Source: Sulfurospirillum sp. UBA2217
Lineage (GTDB): Bacteria; Campylobacterota; Campylobacteria; Campylobacterales; Sulfurospirillaceae
Reading direction: 5' to 3'
Assembly (NCBI GenBank): GCA_002328495.1
Contig: DCUJ01000013.1
Span: 1 to 64,000 of the forward strand
DNA: 64,000 nt
Shown here: positions 51,495 through 59,919 of the stretch, piece by piece
How positions within the stretch are numbered: the first letter of the stretch is position 1
Layout: the number at the start of each line of letters is the position of its first letter
The notes under the pieces: generated by a model
Told to the model about the DNA's origin: nothing
Databases searched by the model: none
The model's input: the letters and a program-made list of their open reading frames with translations, nothing else
Translations under genes and position numbers: made by a program

Positions 51495-51500
51495 ATTATA
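51495..51500 (-). promoter_or_regulatory. -10 box of the cprR promoter
   Basis: On the minus strand the sequence reads TATAAT. It is 28 bases before the cprR ATG, and an exact TTACATGTAA (51481-51490) lies between it and the AAGGAGA ribosome binding site. The palindrome therefore overlaps the expected transcription start or 5' leader. No clear -35 box is seen. Confidence 0.55.
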
Positions 51501-51507
51501 ACTTAAT

Positions 51508-51529
51508 TTGGGAGGCTTTTACCTCCCAA
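51508..51529 (-). terminator. Hairpin after htrA
   Basis: TTGGGAGG (51508-51515) pairs with CCTCCCAA (51522-51529) with a 6-base loop. It starts 2 bp beyond the htrA stop. The T-run after the stem on the minus strand is weak (ATTAAGTT), so read-through into cprR is possible. Confidence 0.6.
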
Positions 51530-51531
51530 TG

Positions 51532-52944
51532 TTAAGGCATGACTAGAATGGCTCTAAAGTTTTGGCGATTGATGATGACTCTCTTTTTACTGTTTTTATA
51601 GGTTGTAAGTGCCGTCGTTAAGTCTTTGAGTGATGCGATACGTTTTTGTTCGATTTGAATGATGATGTCACCTTCTTTAAAACCAATTTTTTCAGCCATA
51701 GAGCCCTCTTTGACTTCAGAAACCAAGACACCTTCTGTGTCACGAGATAATTGGAATTGTTGTTTGACCTTAGGGTTAAGTTCCATCAAAGTCAATCCTT
51801 CAACGGGGTTGGCTTCATTTTTACTTTCTATCACACTTTTACTATCCATCTTTTCAAGTTTAACTTTGGTCGTTTTGACTTTTTTGTCCCGCTCATATGT
51901 GATGGTAACCATTTTTCCTGGGTTGATGCTTGCAATGGTATTTTTCAGTTCATTGGAATTTTTGATTTTGATGCCATCAACTTCTAAGATAAGATCCGAA
52001 ATCTGCAAGCCTGCTTTTTCGGCAGGAGAATCTTTTTCAATCATCAAAATGAGTGCTCCGTTTTTACTCTCGTATAATTCTTTGAGATCATGGGTTAAAT
52101 CGGAAATCGAGACACCCATAAAACCACGTTCAATTTTGCCACTCTCAATCAGCGAAGTGGCAATTTTTTGAACCATATTTGAAGGAATAGCAAAACCGAT
52201 ACCATGGTTTCCTCCACTGCGAGAAAGAATGGCACTATTGATACCAATAAGCGCCCCACGACTATCAACAAGGGCACCTCCAGAGTTTCCAGGGTTGATA
52301 GACGCGTCTGTTTGAATGAAGTTTTCATACTGATTTAATCCTACATTGTTTTTATTGAGGGCAGAAATAATACCTTGTGTGATGGTGCCACCCATGCCAA
52401 AAGGATTACCAATGGCAAATACCACATCACCTTCTTGAAGAGTAGAAGAGTCACCAAAAGAGGCTACATGTAACTCTTTTGCTTCGATTTTAATAACAGC
52501 AAGGTCAGTTTTTGAATCTTCCCCAATAATCTTTGCTTTATACTCTTTTTCATCATTGGCTAAGGTGATGATAATCTCATCTGCACCTTCAACCACATGG
52601 TTGTTGGTCACAATATAGCCATCACTAGAGACGATAACCCCTGAGCCTAAAGAGTGGCTTTTTCGCTCTTGCTGCTTTAAATCTGGCAATCTACCTCCAA
52701 AAAAATCTCTAAAGAATGGATTTTGCATAAGCTCGTTGAGTTGGTCATTTTGTTTCATTTTTTTTGTTGTAGAAATGTTGACAACGCTTTTTTTGGCCTC
52801 TTTAATGGAAGTGTTGTAAGAGAGAATAACATTATTGGGTGTCGCATCAACACGGGGTGAGTTTTTAGGCATGTGTGTTAAGTCAATAGATGCACCAAAA
52901 AGAGAGAGTGCTGTGAACAGAGATAAAATAATGGGCTTTTTCAT
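51532..52944 (-). CDS. htrA: Periplasmic serine protease/chaperone HtrA (DegP/Q family)
   Basis: A 470-residue protease with a signal peptide (IILSLFTALSLFGASI). The trypsin-like domain has the catalytic triad His in 'IVTNNHVVEGADE', Asp in 'SKTDLAVIKI' and Ser in 'INPGNSGGALVD'. Two PDZ domains follow ('FMGVSISDLTHDL', 'LTLMELNPKVKQQF'). It degrades or refolds misfolded envelope proteins. In Campylobacter and Helicobacter, HtrA is also secreted and cleaves E-cadherin, but that should not be assumed for an environmental species. It is divergent from cbpA across 156 bp. Confidence 0.96.
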   Translation of the reverse strand: MKKPIILSLFTALSLFGASIDLTHMPKNSPRVDATPNNVILSYNTSIKEAKKSVVNISTTKKMKQNDQLNELMQNPFFRDFFGGRLPDLKQQERKSHSLGSGVIVSSDGYIVTNNHVVEGADEIIITLANDEKEYKAKIIGEDSKTDLAVIKIEAKELHVASFGDSSTLQEGDVVFAIGNPFGMGGTITQGIISALNKNNVGLNQYENFIQTDASINPGNSGGALVDSRGALIGINSAILSRSGGNHGIGFAIPSNMVQKIATSLIESGKIERGFMGVSISDLTHDLKELYESKNGALILMIEKDSPAEKAGLQISDLILEVDGIKIKNSNELKNTIASINPGKMVTITYERDKKVKTTKVKLEKMDSKSVIESKNEANPVEGLTLMELNPKVKQQFQLSRDTEGVLVSEVKEGSMAEKIGFKEGDIIIQIEQKRIASLKDLTTALTTYKNSKKRVIINRQNFRAILVMP

Positions 52945-52977
52945 TGAAAAACTCCTTCATAAATATAGTGGAATGAA

Positions 52978-52983
52978 ATTATA
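52978..52983 (-). promoter_or_regulatory. -10 box of the htrA promoter
   Basis: The minus strand reads TATAAT 33 bases before the htrA start, followed by a leader with GAAGGAG as ribosome binding site. It is about 80 bp from the divergent cbpA -10 box, so the two promoters share a compact region. Confidence 0.55.
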
Positions 52984-53031
52984 AACAAGAGAGGTAAACA
53001 TAAAGTAAATATTAAGAATAGTGGCATATAA

Positions 53032-53066
53032 GTTGATTGACTTAGGCTAAAGTTTTATAGTATAAT
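53032..53066 (+). promoter_or_regulatory. cbpA-hspR promoter with weak HAIR-like HspR site
   Basis: GTTGATT-N7-GCTAAAG (53032-53052) matches the HspR inverted repeat at 10 of 14 arm positions with the correct 7-bp spacer. A consensus -10 TATAAT follows at 53061-53066, 35 bp before the cbpA ATG. The site covers the -35 region, as expected for HspR repression of its own operon. Confidence 0.6.
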
Positions 53067-53100
53067 CACTATAAATATTTACCTAAATGAGGATAATGGC

Positions 53101-53979
53101 ATGAGCAAAAGTTTATACGACACACTCGACGTTTCGCAAGATGCAAGTGCGGAAGAAATCAAAAAAGCATACCGTCGTTTAGCGCGCAAATACCATCCTG
53201 ATGTCAATAAAGATGTGGGGGCGGAAGAAAAATTTAAAGAGCTTAATGCGGCGTATGAAATTTTAAGTGACGAACAAAAACGACGTCAATACGACCAATA
53301 TGGTGATAATATGTTTGGTGGTCAAAATTTTCACGATTTTGCACACTCTCAAGGTGGTGGTGCTAATTTAGACGATATCTTACGCAGTATTTTTGGCGGT
53401 GGTGGCAGTTTTGGGGGTGGGGGTTCACGAGGTGGTTTTGGAGGTTTTAGTGGTGGAGGATTTGGGGGCTTTAATGAACCAGATTTGGACATCAGTGCCA
53501 AAATTACGATACCCTTTAATGTCTCTATTCTAGGAGGAAAACATGCGCTCTCTTTTAGTGGGGAGAGTTTTGATGTGAAGATTCCTGCGGGCATTAAAAC
53601 CGGTGAAAAGATGCGTGTTAAAGATAAAGGGAAATCCTATCAAGGACGCAAAGGTGATCTTATTTTAAGCGTTGAAGTAGCGAGTAGTCCAGAGTATGTA
53701 AGAGAAGGGGATGATTTGGTAAAAACCATTGATATTCCTCTGAAAACGGCTCTTTTTGGCGGAAAAGTTGTTGTGGAGACGCTCTATAAAGAAATCACCC
53801 TCAAAGTCAAAGAAGACACAAAAAATGGGCAAAAATTTAGAGTCAAAGAGTATGGTGCGTTAAACCGTAAAACACAAGTCAAAGGGGATTTGTATTTGGT
53901 GGCTAATGTACTTCTTCCTTCCGTTGAATCGCTTGAGCCTTCTTTAAAAGCGATGATGGAAACCCATTTACCTCTTTAA
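53101..53979 (+). CDS. cbpA: DnaJ-like co-chaperone CbpA
   Basis: A 292-residue class B J-protein. The J-domain (1-70) has the HPD motif in 'RKYHPDVNKD' and 'YEILSDEQKRRQYDQYG'. A Gly/Phe-rich region follows (about 80-128), then two C-terminal beta domains that bind clients ('FNVSILGGKHALSFSGESFD', 'GDLILSVEVASSPEY'). There is no zinc-finger domain, which separates it from DnaJ. It starts the operon with hspR (9-bp gap), probably under HspR control. Confidence 0.94.
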   Translation: MSKSLYDTLDVSQDASAEEIKKAYRRLARKYHPDVNKDVGAEEKFKELNAAYEILSDEQKRRQYDQYGDNMFGGQNFHDFAHSQGGGANLDDILRSIFGGGGSFGGGGSRGGFGGFSGGGFGGFNEPDLDISAKITIPFNVSILGGKHALSFSGESFDVKIPAGIKTGEKMRVKDKGKSYQGRKGDLILSVEVASSPEYVREGDDLVKTIDIPLKTALFGGKVVVETLYKEITLKVKEDTKNGQKFRVKEYGALNRKTQVKGDLYLVANVLLPSVESLEPSLKAMMETHLPL

Positions 53980-53988
53980 GGAGTTCTT

Positions 53989-54363
53989 ATGCATCATGGA
54001 TATGAAGAGCCAGTGTATCTTATTAGTGTGGTAGCAAAAGTACTGACTATCCATCCTCAAACACTCAGACAGTATGAGCGAGAAGGTCTTGTGCTCCCCT
54101 CACGCACAGACGGTAAGATGCGTTTGTATTCGCAACGTGATATCGATAAAATCAAGATGATTCAGCGTTTAACGCGTGATTTGGGTGTTAATTTAGCTGG
54201 GGTAGATATTATCATGCAACTCAAAGATAAAATCGATGAGTGTGAAGATATGATAGAAACTTTACGTGTTGAGTTAAGTGGAATGAACAAAAAAAATACA
54301 CAAACTAAAAATCCCTTGGTCAAGCATAAAAACAGTTATGAAATTATTTTGTTTGGAGAATAG
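53989..54363 (+). CDS. hspR: MerR-family heat-shock repressor HspR
   Basis: A 124-residue MerR-type protein: the winged helix-turn-helix 'YLISVVAKVLTIHPQTLRQY' with 'EREGLVLPSRTDGKMRLYSQ' and 'DIDKIKMIQRLTRDLGVNLA'. A short C-terminal coiled coil (ECEDMIETLRVELSGM) follows. It has no metal-binding Cys cluster, as expected for HspR. It binds HAIR inverted repeats to repress chaperone genes; likely targets here are cbpA-hspR itself and clpB. Confidence 0.93.
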   Translation: MHHGYEEPVYLISVVAKVLTIHPQTLRQYEREGLVLPSRTDGKMRLYSQRDIDKIKMIQRLTRDLGVNLAGVDIIMQLKDKIDECEDMIETLRVELSGMNKKNTQTKNPLVKHKNSYEIILFGE

Positions 54364-54366
54364 GGC

Positions 54367-55989
54367 GTGGACAATCTTTTAGCCCTCATTCTTAGTGCAA
54401 CTGCTATTGCAACGGTGCTTAACATCATTTTAAAACGTTTTAATATCCCAACAATTATTGGTTATATTTTTACAGGATTTGCCATTGCTTCGTTGTATGA
54501 TTTGGGTAAAAATAATGACTCCTTAAACCATGTAGCAGAGTTTGGTATTGTCTTTTTGATGTTTACCATTGGGCTTGAATTTTCACTCAAACACCTTTTA
54601 AGCATGAAAAAAGATGTATTTCTTAATGGCTTTTTTCAAGTCGCTTTGGTGGGTGGCATTATCTCTTTAAGTGCCGAGTATGTGTTTGATATGGACAAAA
54701 AAAGTGCCATTATTATAGGCTATGCTTTAGCACTCTCTTCCACTGCCATTGTCTTAAAAATTATGAACGATACAGGGACTATTCACACCGTTCATGGACG
54801 TAAAGTTTTGGGTATTTTACTCTTTCAGGACATTGCGGTTATTCCTATTTTGTTGATGATTAATATTTTTTCAAATGTGAACAGTTCTTTATCCGAGTTA
54901 CTGTTAGAGACTGCGATTAGCGTGGTGATTATCTTAGGGTTGATGTATCTTATTGGTAAATATCTACTGGATCGTTTTCTCTCTTTGGTCGTATGGGCGG
55001 ATACAGAAGAGATTTTTATCGCTGCGGTTCTCATGCTGGTGGTAGGAGCTTCTTTTTTAGCGCATTCTTTGGGTTTTTCATACTCTTTGGGGGCTTTTTT
55101 GGCGGGGATGATGATGGCTGAAACGAAATATAAGCATCAAATTGAAGCTGATTTGGTTCCTTTTAGGGACATCCTTTTGGGTCTTTTTTTCATCACGGTT
55201 GGTATGCAAATCGATATGTCGCTTATCATGCAGCAAACACTTATCATTGTGATGTTGGTGGTGGCATTAATGAGTATTAAAATAGCCGTTGTTTTTGCGA
55301 TTTTGGTTTCGCCTTTGGGTAATCGTGTTGCTTTAAAAACGGCACTTGCCCTAGCCCAAGGTGGGGAGTTTTCTTTGGCGGTATTAGCTTTGGCGAGCTC
55401 ATCAGCATTGATTGCACCTAGCGTCGCTCAAGCGCTCATTGTGACAGTTGTATTATCGATGATCGCCACACCGTTTATCTTGAAAAATATGAAAACAATT
55501 GTGGATTTGGTCACCAAAGAGCCAACGGTTGGAGATTTTCGCATTCATTCCTCTGGAATTAAAGATCATATCGTGGTATGTGGTTATGGAAAATTGGGAC
55601 AAGAGATTGTCTATCGTTTGAAAAAAATGAATGTCAATTTTATTGTTTTAGAGCACGATATTAACTTGGTGAAATTGGGGCAAGAACGGGGTGAACCTGT
55701 TTATTTTGGAAATGCAGCGGAGAAAAGTATTTTGCAAAAAGCCTTTGTACAGGATGCCAAAGCGGTTATCATCGCTATTAATAATGAGAAAAAACTGATT
55801 TTATTGTGCGAGATTTTAAAATCGTTTGACGAAAAGATTAAAATTGTTGCCAAAGCCAGTGATTATGATGAGAAAAAATTGCTGAAAAGTTTACATGTAG
55901 AGCATATTATCAACGAAGGGCGTGAAGCAGCTAAAGCACTTTTGCACATGGCTATGGAAGAGAAAGATACAGCGCTATCTCATCACTGA
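54367..55989 (+). CDS. KefB-type monovalent cation:proton antiporter
   Basis: A 540-residue CPA2 transporter: about 12 TMs in the first ~385 residues ('FGIVFLMFTIGLEFSLKHLL', 'IGYALALSSTAIVLKIM', 'GFSYSLGAFLAGMMMAETKY'). A cytosolic Rossmann RCK/TrkA-N domain follows, 'HIVVCGYGKLGQEIVYRLKK', that binds a nucleotide regulator. It starts with GTG three bases after hspR, so it probably belongs to the HspR operon, the order known from C. jejuni. Its substrate is K+ or Na+. Its 3' end overlaps the convergent hemW by 38 bp. Confidence 0.9.
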   Translation: MDNLLALILSATAIATVLNIILKRFNIPTIIGYIFTGFAIASLYDLGKNNDSLNHVAEFGIVFLMFTIGLEFSLKHLLSMKKDVFLNGFFQVALVGGIISLSAEYVFDMDKKSAIIIGYALALSSTAIVLKIMNDTGTIHTVHGRKVLGILLFQDIAVIPILLMINIFSNVNSSLSELLLETAISVVIILGLMYLIGKYLLDRFLSLVVWADTEEIFIAAVLMLVVGASFLAHSLGFSYSLGAFLAGMMMAETKYKHQIEADLVPFRDILLGLFFITVGMQIDMSLIMQQTLIIVMLVVALMSIKIAVVFAILVSPLGNRVALKTALALAQGGEFSLAVLALASSSALIAPSVAQALIVTVVLSMIATPFILKNMKTIVDLVTKEPTVGDFRIHSSGIKDHIVVCGYGKLGQEIVYRLKKMNVNFIVLEHDINLVKLGQERGEPVYFGNAAEKSILQKAFVQDAKAVIIAINNEKKLILLCEILKSFDEKIKIVAKASDYDEKKLLKSLHVEHIINEGREAAKALLHMAMEEKDTALSHH

Positions 55990-57010
55990 TAAAATAATTA
56001 CGATTATAGACACGATTTTCTTTACATGTAAGCTTTTTCTCTTTTAAAAGAACGTTTACTTTTACCTGTTCTTTGGGGGTAAAATGCGAGAGCGCAATGC
56101 CTACACAACTGCGCAAACCTAGAAAAATCTTTTCAGCATGTAACTCTTCTTCACTAAGTGTTTCAGTGCTTTGGCTGAGTGGATTTTTTGTGTAGCTTTC
56201 AAGCTCTTTTGTAGGATAAAAACGTCTATTGTTTAAAAAGCCCACCGCACCACTGCCAATGCCCAAGTAGTTTTCTCCCTTCCAGTAGCCTTTGTTGTGT
56301 ACACTTTCATAACTCCCAAAATTTGAGATTTCATACTGTGGAAAACCTGCTTGAATGATAGCTTGAACAAACTGCTTAGCCATTCTTTCTGAGTCATTGG
56401 TGAGGTTTGTACGATTGAAAAAAGGTGTTGACTCTTCTAGGGTGAGTGCATACGCACTTAAATGATTAATGGGTAACGAAGCGGCGATACTCAGGTCTTC
56501 CTTTAAACGTTTTAAGGTATCAAGCGATGTGCCATACATTAGGTCTAAGGAGAGATTCTTAAAGCCAATAGTAGAGGCTAAAGAGATGGCATTGATTGCT
56601 ATTTCACGAGTATGATTGCGCCCGAGGAAGCGTAGTTTTTGTGCATCGAAACTTTGGACACCAAAACTGAGGCGATTAACACCTAGTGCGTACATTCCCT
56701 CTAGCCATTGTTTTGTAGCAGAATGAGGATTGGCTTCGGAAGTTATTTCGGCGTCTTTGCAAAGGTAGGGCATGAGGATTTCAAAAAAAGGTGCATAAAG
56801 GGACGCTTCAATGGTAGAGGGGGTTCCTCCTCCAATAAATAAAGAATGAATGCTCTGTTGGCTTACCTGAAAGTGTTCCAATTCAAAACGAAGCTGTTGC
56901 GTGATCGCGTACATGTAAGCTTTTTTTAGAGCGTGTTTATTTTCATAGGAGTTAAACGCACAATAAGGACATTTACTGTCACAAAAAGGGATGTGTAAGT
57001 AAGCGAGCAC
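55952..57010 (-). CDS. hemW: HemW-like radical SAM heme chaperone
   Basis: A 352-residue radical SAM protein. The [4Fe-4S] motif near the N-terminus is 'IPFCDSKCPYCAFNS' (CX3CX2C followed by a non-Cys), which fits HemW rather than true HemN, where a fourth Cys follows. 'FIGGGTPSTIE', 'NRLSFGVQSFD' and 'LSLDLMYGTS' are further family motifs. HemW is thought to bind and deliver heme rather than oxidise coproporphyrinogen. The family is often mis-named HemN. It is divergent from rppH. Confidence 0.9.
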   Translation of the reverse strand: MLAYLHIPFCDSKCPYCAFNSYENKHALKKAYMYAITQQLRFELEHFQVSQQSIHSLFIGGGTPSTIEASLYAPFFEILMPYLCKDAEITSEANPHSATKQWLEGMYALGVNRLSFGVQSFDAQKLRFLGRNHTREIAINAISLASTIGFKNLSLDLMYGTSLDTLKRLKEDLSIAASLPINHLSAYALTLEESTPFFNRTNLTNDSERMAKQFVQAIIQAGFPQYEISNFGSYESVHNKGYWKGENYLGIGSGAVGFLNNRRFYPTKELESYTKNPLSQSTETLSEEELHAEKIFLGLRSCVGIALSHFTPKEQVKVNVLLKEKKLTCKENRVYNRNYFISDEIALYLSLP

Positions 57011-57079
57011 GGGTATCCTTATCCAAGTTTAATCACATTTTCGTTACCATTGTAACAAAAAATAGAGGTAAACCCTATT

Positions 57080-57550
57080 ATGGAAGCACCAAAACGATAC
57101 AGACCCAATGTTGCTGCTGTGGTTTTGTCTACCAAATATCCGTTTGTTTGTGAGCTTTTTATTGCAAGTAGAACCGATATTGAAGGGGCGTGGCAATTCC
57201 CTCAAGGAGGCATTGATGAGGGTGAAACGCCTCAAGAGGCATTGTTTCGTGAACTGGAAGAGGAGATAGGCACGCGTGATGTTGAAATCATTGGGGAATA
57301 CCCTTCATGGTTACAATACGATTTTCCTCAAAAAATTGCCCAAAAGATGTATCCGTTCGATGGGCAAAGTCAGAAATATTTTTTAGTGAGGCTCAACCCT
57401 CATGCAACCATCAATCTAAAGACAAAAGAGCCAGAGTTTTCAGAGTATAAATTTGTCTCTTTAGGTGATGTATTTGAATTTATTACCTATTTTAAGCGTC
57501 CTGTGTATAAACAAGTGTTGGATTATTTCAAAAAAGAAGGGTATTTATAA
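57080..57550 (+). CDS. rppH: RNA pyrophosphohydrolase RppH (Nudix)
   Basis: A 156-residue Nudix enzyme with an intact Nudix box, 'GGIDEGETPQEALFREL' continuing EEEIG, near residue 42. It also has the RppH-type 'WLQYDFPQKIAQKMYPFDGQ' and 'QKYFLVRL'. It removes pyrophosphate from 5'-triphosphorylated mRNA to start decay. Its stop codon shares one base with the lysC ATG (TAATG), so the two are coupled. Confidence 0.93.
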   Translation: MEAPKRYRPNVAAVVLSTKYPFVCELFIASRTDIEGAWQFPQGGIDEGETPQEALFRELEEEIGTRDVEIIGEYPSWLQYDFPQKIAQKMYPFDGQSQKYFLVRLNPHATINLKTKEPEFSEYKFVSLGDVFEFITYFKRPVYKQVLDYFKKEGYL

Positions 57551-58752
57551 TGCTAATTGTTCAGAAGTATGGTGGAACAAGTGTGGGTAACGTCGAGCGT
57601 ATCGAAGCCGTTGCCAATCGGGTCATTGAGAGCAAAAAAGCAGGGCATGACCTTGTGGTGGTTGTCTCTGCGATGAGTGGAGAGACCAACAAACTCTTAG
57701 AGTACGCAGATTACTTTAGTAAAAGTCCTAACCAAAGAGAAGTGGATATGCTCTTAAGCTCAGGAGAACGCGTTACCAGTGCTCTTTTGGCGATAGCACT
57801 CGAGGCAAAAGGGTATGAAGCGGTGTCGATGAGTGGAAGACGTGCGGGCATTGTGACGGACAATGTCCACACGAAAGCACGCATTGAGCATATTGATACC
57901 TCAGGGATGGAAGAAGAGCTTAAAAAAGGTCGAATTATTGTTGTTGCTGGCTTTCAAGGTGTCACTGAAAGTGGCGAAGTTTCAACCTTGGGACGTGGAG
58001 GCAGTGACCTCTCAGCCGTTGCGGTTGCTGGAGCATTAAAAGCAGATTTATGTGAAATTTACACCGATGTTGATGGTGTTTATACCACCGATCCACGCAT
58101 CGAGCCCAAGGCCAAAAAACTGGATAAAATCAGTTATGATGAGATGCTAGAACTTGCAAGTTTGGGTGCAAAAGTACTTCAAAGCCGTTCGGTTGAAATG
58201 GCTAAAAAACTCAACGTCAATCTGGTCACCCGTAGCAGTTTTAACAACAACGAAGGTACATTAATTACAAAGGAAGATAACATTATGGAACAACCATTAG
58301 TAAGCGGAATCGCTCTTGATAAAAATCAAGCCAGAGTCACCCTAAGAGGTGTTACCGATAAGCCTGGTATCGCTGCTGAAATTTTTCAAAAATTAGCGGA
58401 CAGCAATGTGAACGTGGATATGATTATTCAAAATGTGGGGCATGATGGTACGACCAATTTAGGCTTTACTGTACCTCAAAATGAACTTGAAATTACCAAA
58501 CAAGCTATGGGTGAACTGAAAGCCAGTAGTGTGATGGAGTATGATAGTGAAATTGTCAAAGTTTCTGTTGTGGGTGTGGGTATGAAATCTCACAGCGGTG
58601 TGGCGTGCAAAGCGTTTGATACAATGGCAAAAGAGGGTATTAATATCGAGATGATCAGTACCAGTGAGATTAAAATTTCAATGGTTGTGCATGCAAAATA
58701 CGGTGAGTTGGCTGTGCGAGCCTTGCACAGTGCGTATCAATTGGATAAATAA
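57550..58752 (+). CDS. lysC: Aspartate kinase
   Basis: A 400-residue aspartokinase: the catalytic N-terminus 'VQKYGGTSVGNVERIEAVA', 'LSSGERVTSALLAIAL', 'TLGRGGSDLSAVAVAG' and 'EIYTDVDGVYTTDPRI'. Two ACT domains at about 265-400 ('ARVTLRGVTDKPGIAAEIF', 'KVSVVGVGMKSHSGVACKAF') bind lysine and/or threonine for feedback control. It makes aspartyl-phosphate for lysine, threonine and methionine synthesis. It leads into hobA, 2 bp downstream, as in H. pylori. Confidence 0.97.
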   Translation: MLIVQKYGGTSVGNVERIEAVANRVIESKKAGHDLVVVVSAMSGETNKLLEYADYFSKSPNQREVDMLLSSGERVTSALLAIALEAKGYEAVSMSGRRAGIVTDNVHTKARIEHIDTSGMEEELKKGRIIVVAGFQGVTESGEVSTLGRGGSDLSAVAVAGALKADLCEIYTDVDGVYTTDPRIEPKAKKLDKISYDEMLELASLGAKVLQSRSVEMAKKLNVNLVTRSSFNNNEGTLITKEDNIMEQPLVSGIALDKNQARVTLRGVTDKPGIAAEIFQKLADSNVNVDMIIQNVGHDGTTNLGFTVPQNELEITKQAMGELKASSVMEYDSEIVKVSVVGVGMKSHSGVACKAFDTMAKEGINIEMISTSEIKISMVVHAKYGELAVRALHSAYQLDK

Positions 58753-58754
58753 AC

Positions 58755-59306
58755 GTGCAACAATTTTTAAAATGGACCTTGGAGCAGATTCGTAAAGAAG
58801 GCTCTATGATGAGTTGGATGGAAGAGAAGCGGTTTGAGTGGGTTCCTCTGTGCGCTTCCATGCTTAAAAGCCTTTTGGATGGTCATACGTTTATCGTGAT
58901 TAGTGATGATGAGTGCGAATGGTTTTGTCACTACATGACTCGTTCCATCAATCACCAAAGCAAACATCGGCCACTCATTCCTTTTGTCTCATTGCAATCA
59001 CTCTATCCGAATTTGGGACACATCAAAACTAAAGAGGATATTGAGCTTTTAGAAAACTTACTCTTACAGCTTTTCCCCGCTGGGTATACCTTCTTTTATG
59101 TAGGTAAAAACAGCGATGCAAAGATGCAAATAGCCAAGCGAAAAGACGATAGTTTTATATGGGTGATGGATGAACACCTTCAAAACAGTTTCTATTTACA
59201 AACGAGTGACGATACGCTTGATATCAAATTGATTCAACTTTTTAAACTTCTTGATAAAAGTATCGATGCGGTGCTTTTTGCTGAGGTTACGTTTGAAAAT
59301 GAGTGA
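58755..59306 (+). CDS. hobA: DnaA-binding initiation factor HobA
   Basis: A 183-residue protein matching HobA of H. pylori ('QFLKWTLEQIRKEGSMMSWM', 'SLLDGHTFIVISDDECEWF'). It is a functional analogue of DiaA and gathers DnaA into oligomers at the origin. It starts with GTG at 58755, 2 bp after lysC. HobA is restricted to Campylobacterota, so it supports the phylum assignment. Its end overlaps holB by 8 bp. Confidence 0.92.
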   Translation: MQQFLKWTLEQIRKEGSMMSWMEEKRFEWVPLCASMLKSLLDGHTFIVISDDECEWFCHYMTRSINHQSKHRPLIPFVSLQSLYPNLGHIKTKEDIELLENLLLQLFPAGYTFFYVGKNSDAKMQIAKRKDDSFIWVMDEHLQNSFYLQTSDDTLDIKLIQLFKLLDKSIDAVLFAEVTFENE

Positions 59307-59919
59307 ACAAGGTGCTTTTAGTCGTATTTTAGTCTGTAAAAATACGGAAAAAGCAAAGGAGTATCTCGAAGAGTGTTATAGTACAATGCGCCATCTTTGG
59401 TACGAAAAAGAAGATTTTTTACTCGATGATGCCAAAGAAATTATCAAAGAGGCGTACATCGCGGAAGTTTCACCCAAATATTTGATTGTTGTTTCACGAA
59501 GCTACCGCATGGAAGCACAAAACGCCTTGCTTAAAATTTTGGAAGAGCCACCGTCCAATATTGTTTTTATTCTCGTTGTACCTTCAAAAACGGCGTTGTT
59601 GCCGACCATTCGTTCCCGCTTGCCCCAAGAGGAAATAAAGAGTGTTTCCGAGAGAATACACAGTGGGTTAAACCTTAAAAAACTGGACATTAAGAGTATC
59701 TATACGTTTGTACAAACCCATCAAGCCATGGAAAAAAATAGCCTCAAAGAGATGGTGCAAGCCATTGTGTACGAGGCGATTCATGAGCATGGACTTCATT
59801 TTAGTGAAAGAGAGTTGGAATATTTCCAAAAACTTGTGCATTTGTGTGAATTAAATACGCGCGCTCAAACGGTTTTTATTGCTTTATTGCTGGATATTTT
59901 TCAAAGGAAATATTCATGA
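59299..59919 (+). CDS. holB: DNA polymerase III delta' subunit (short form)
   Basis: The ATG at 59299 (MSEQGAFSRILVCKN) overlaps the hobA end; an upstream in-frame ATG at 59251 lies inside hobA. The 206-residue product is well under the ~330 of E. coli delta', as is usual in this phylum. It keeps the clamp-loader core 'YRMEAQNALLKILEEPPSN' and 'IRSRLPQE' (variant of the SRC sensor motif), but has no Walker A. It forms part of the clamp loader. It overlaps folP by 4 bp. Confidence 0.88.
   Translation: MSEQGAFSRILVCKNTEKAKEYLEECYSTMRHLWYEKEDFLLDDAKEIIKEAYIAEVSPKYLIVVSRSYRMEAQNALLKILEEPPSNIVFILVVPSKTALLPTIRSRLPQEEIKSVSERIHSGLNLKKLDIKSIYTFVQTHQAMEKNSLKEMVQAIVYEAIHEHGLHFSERELEYFQKLVHLCELNTRAQTVFIALLLDIFQRKYS

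Noticed and set aside
55952..57010. Oxygen-independent coproporphyrinogen oxidase HemN
   Set aside because: The cluster motif lacks the fourth Cys of HemN and the protein is about 100 residues shorter, which fits HemW.
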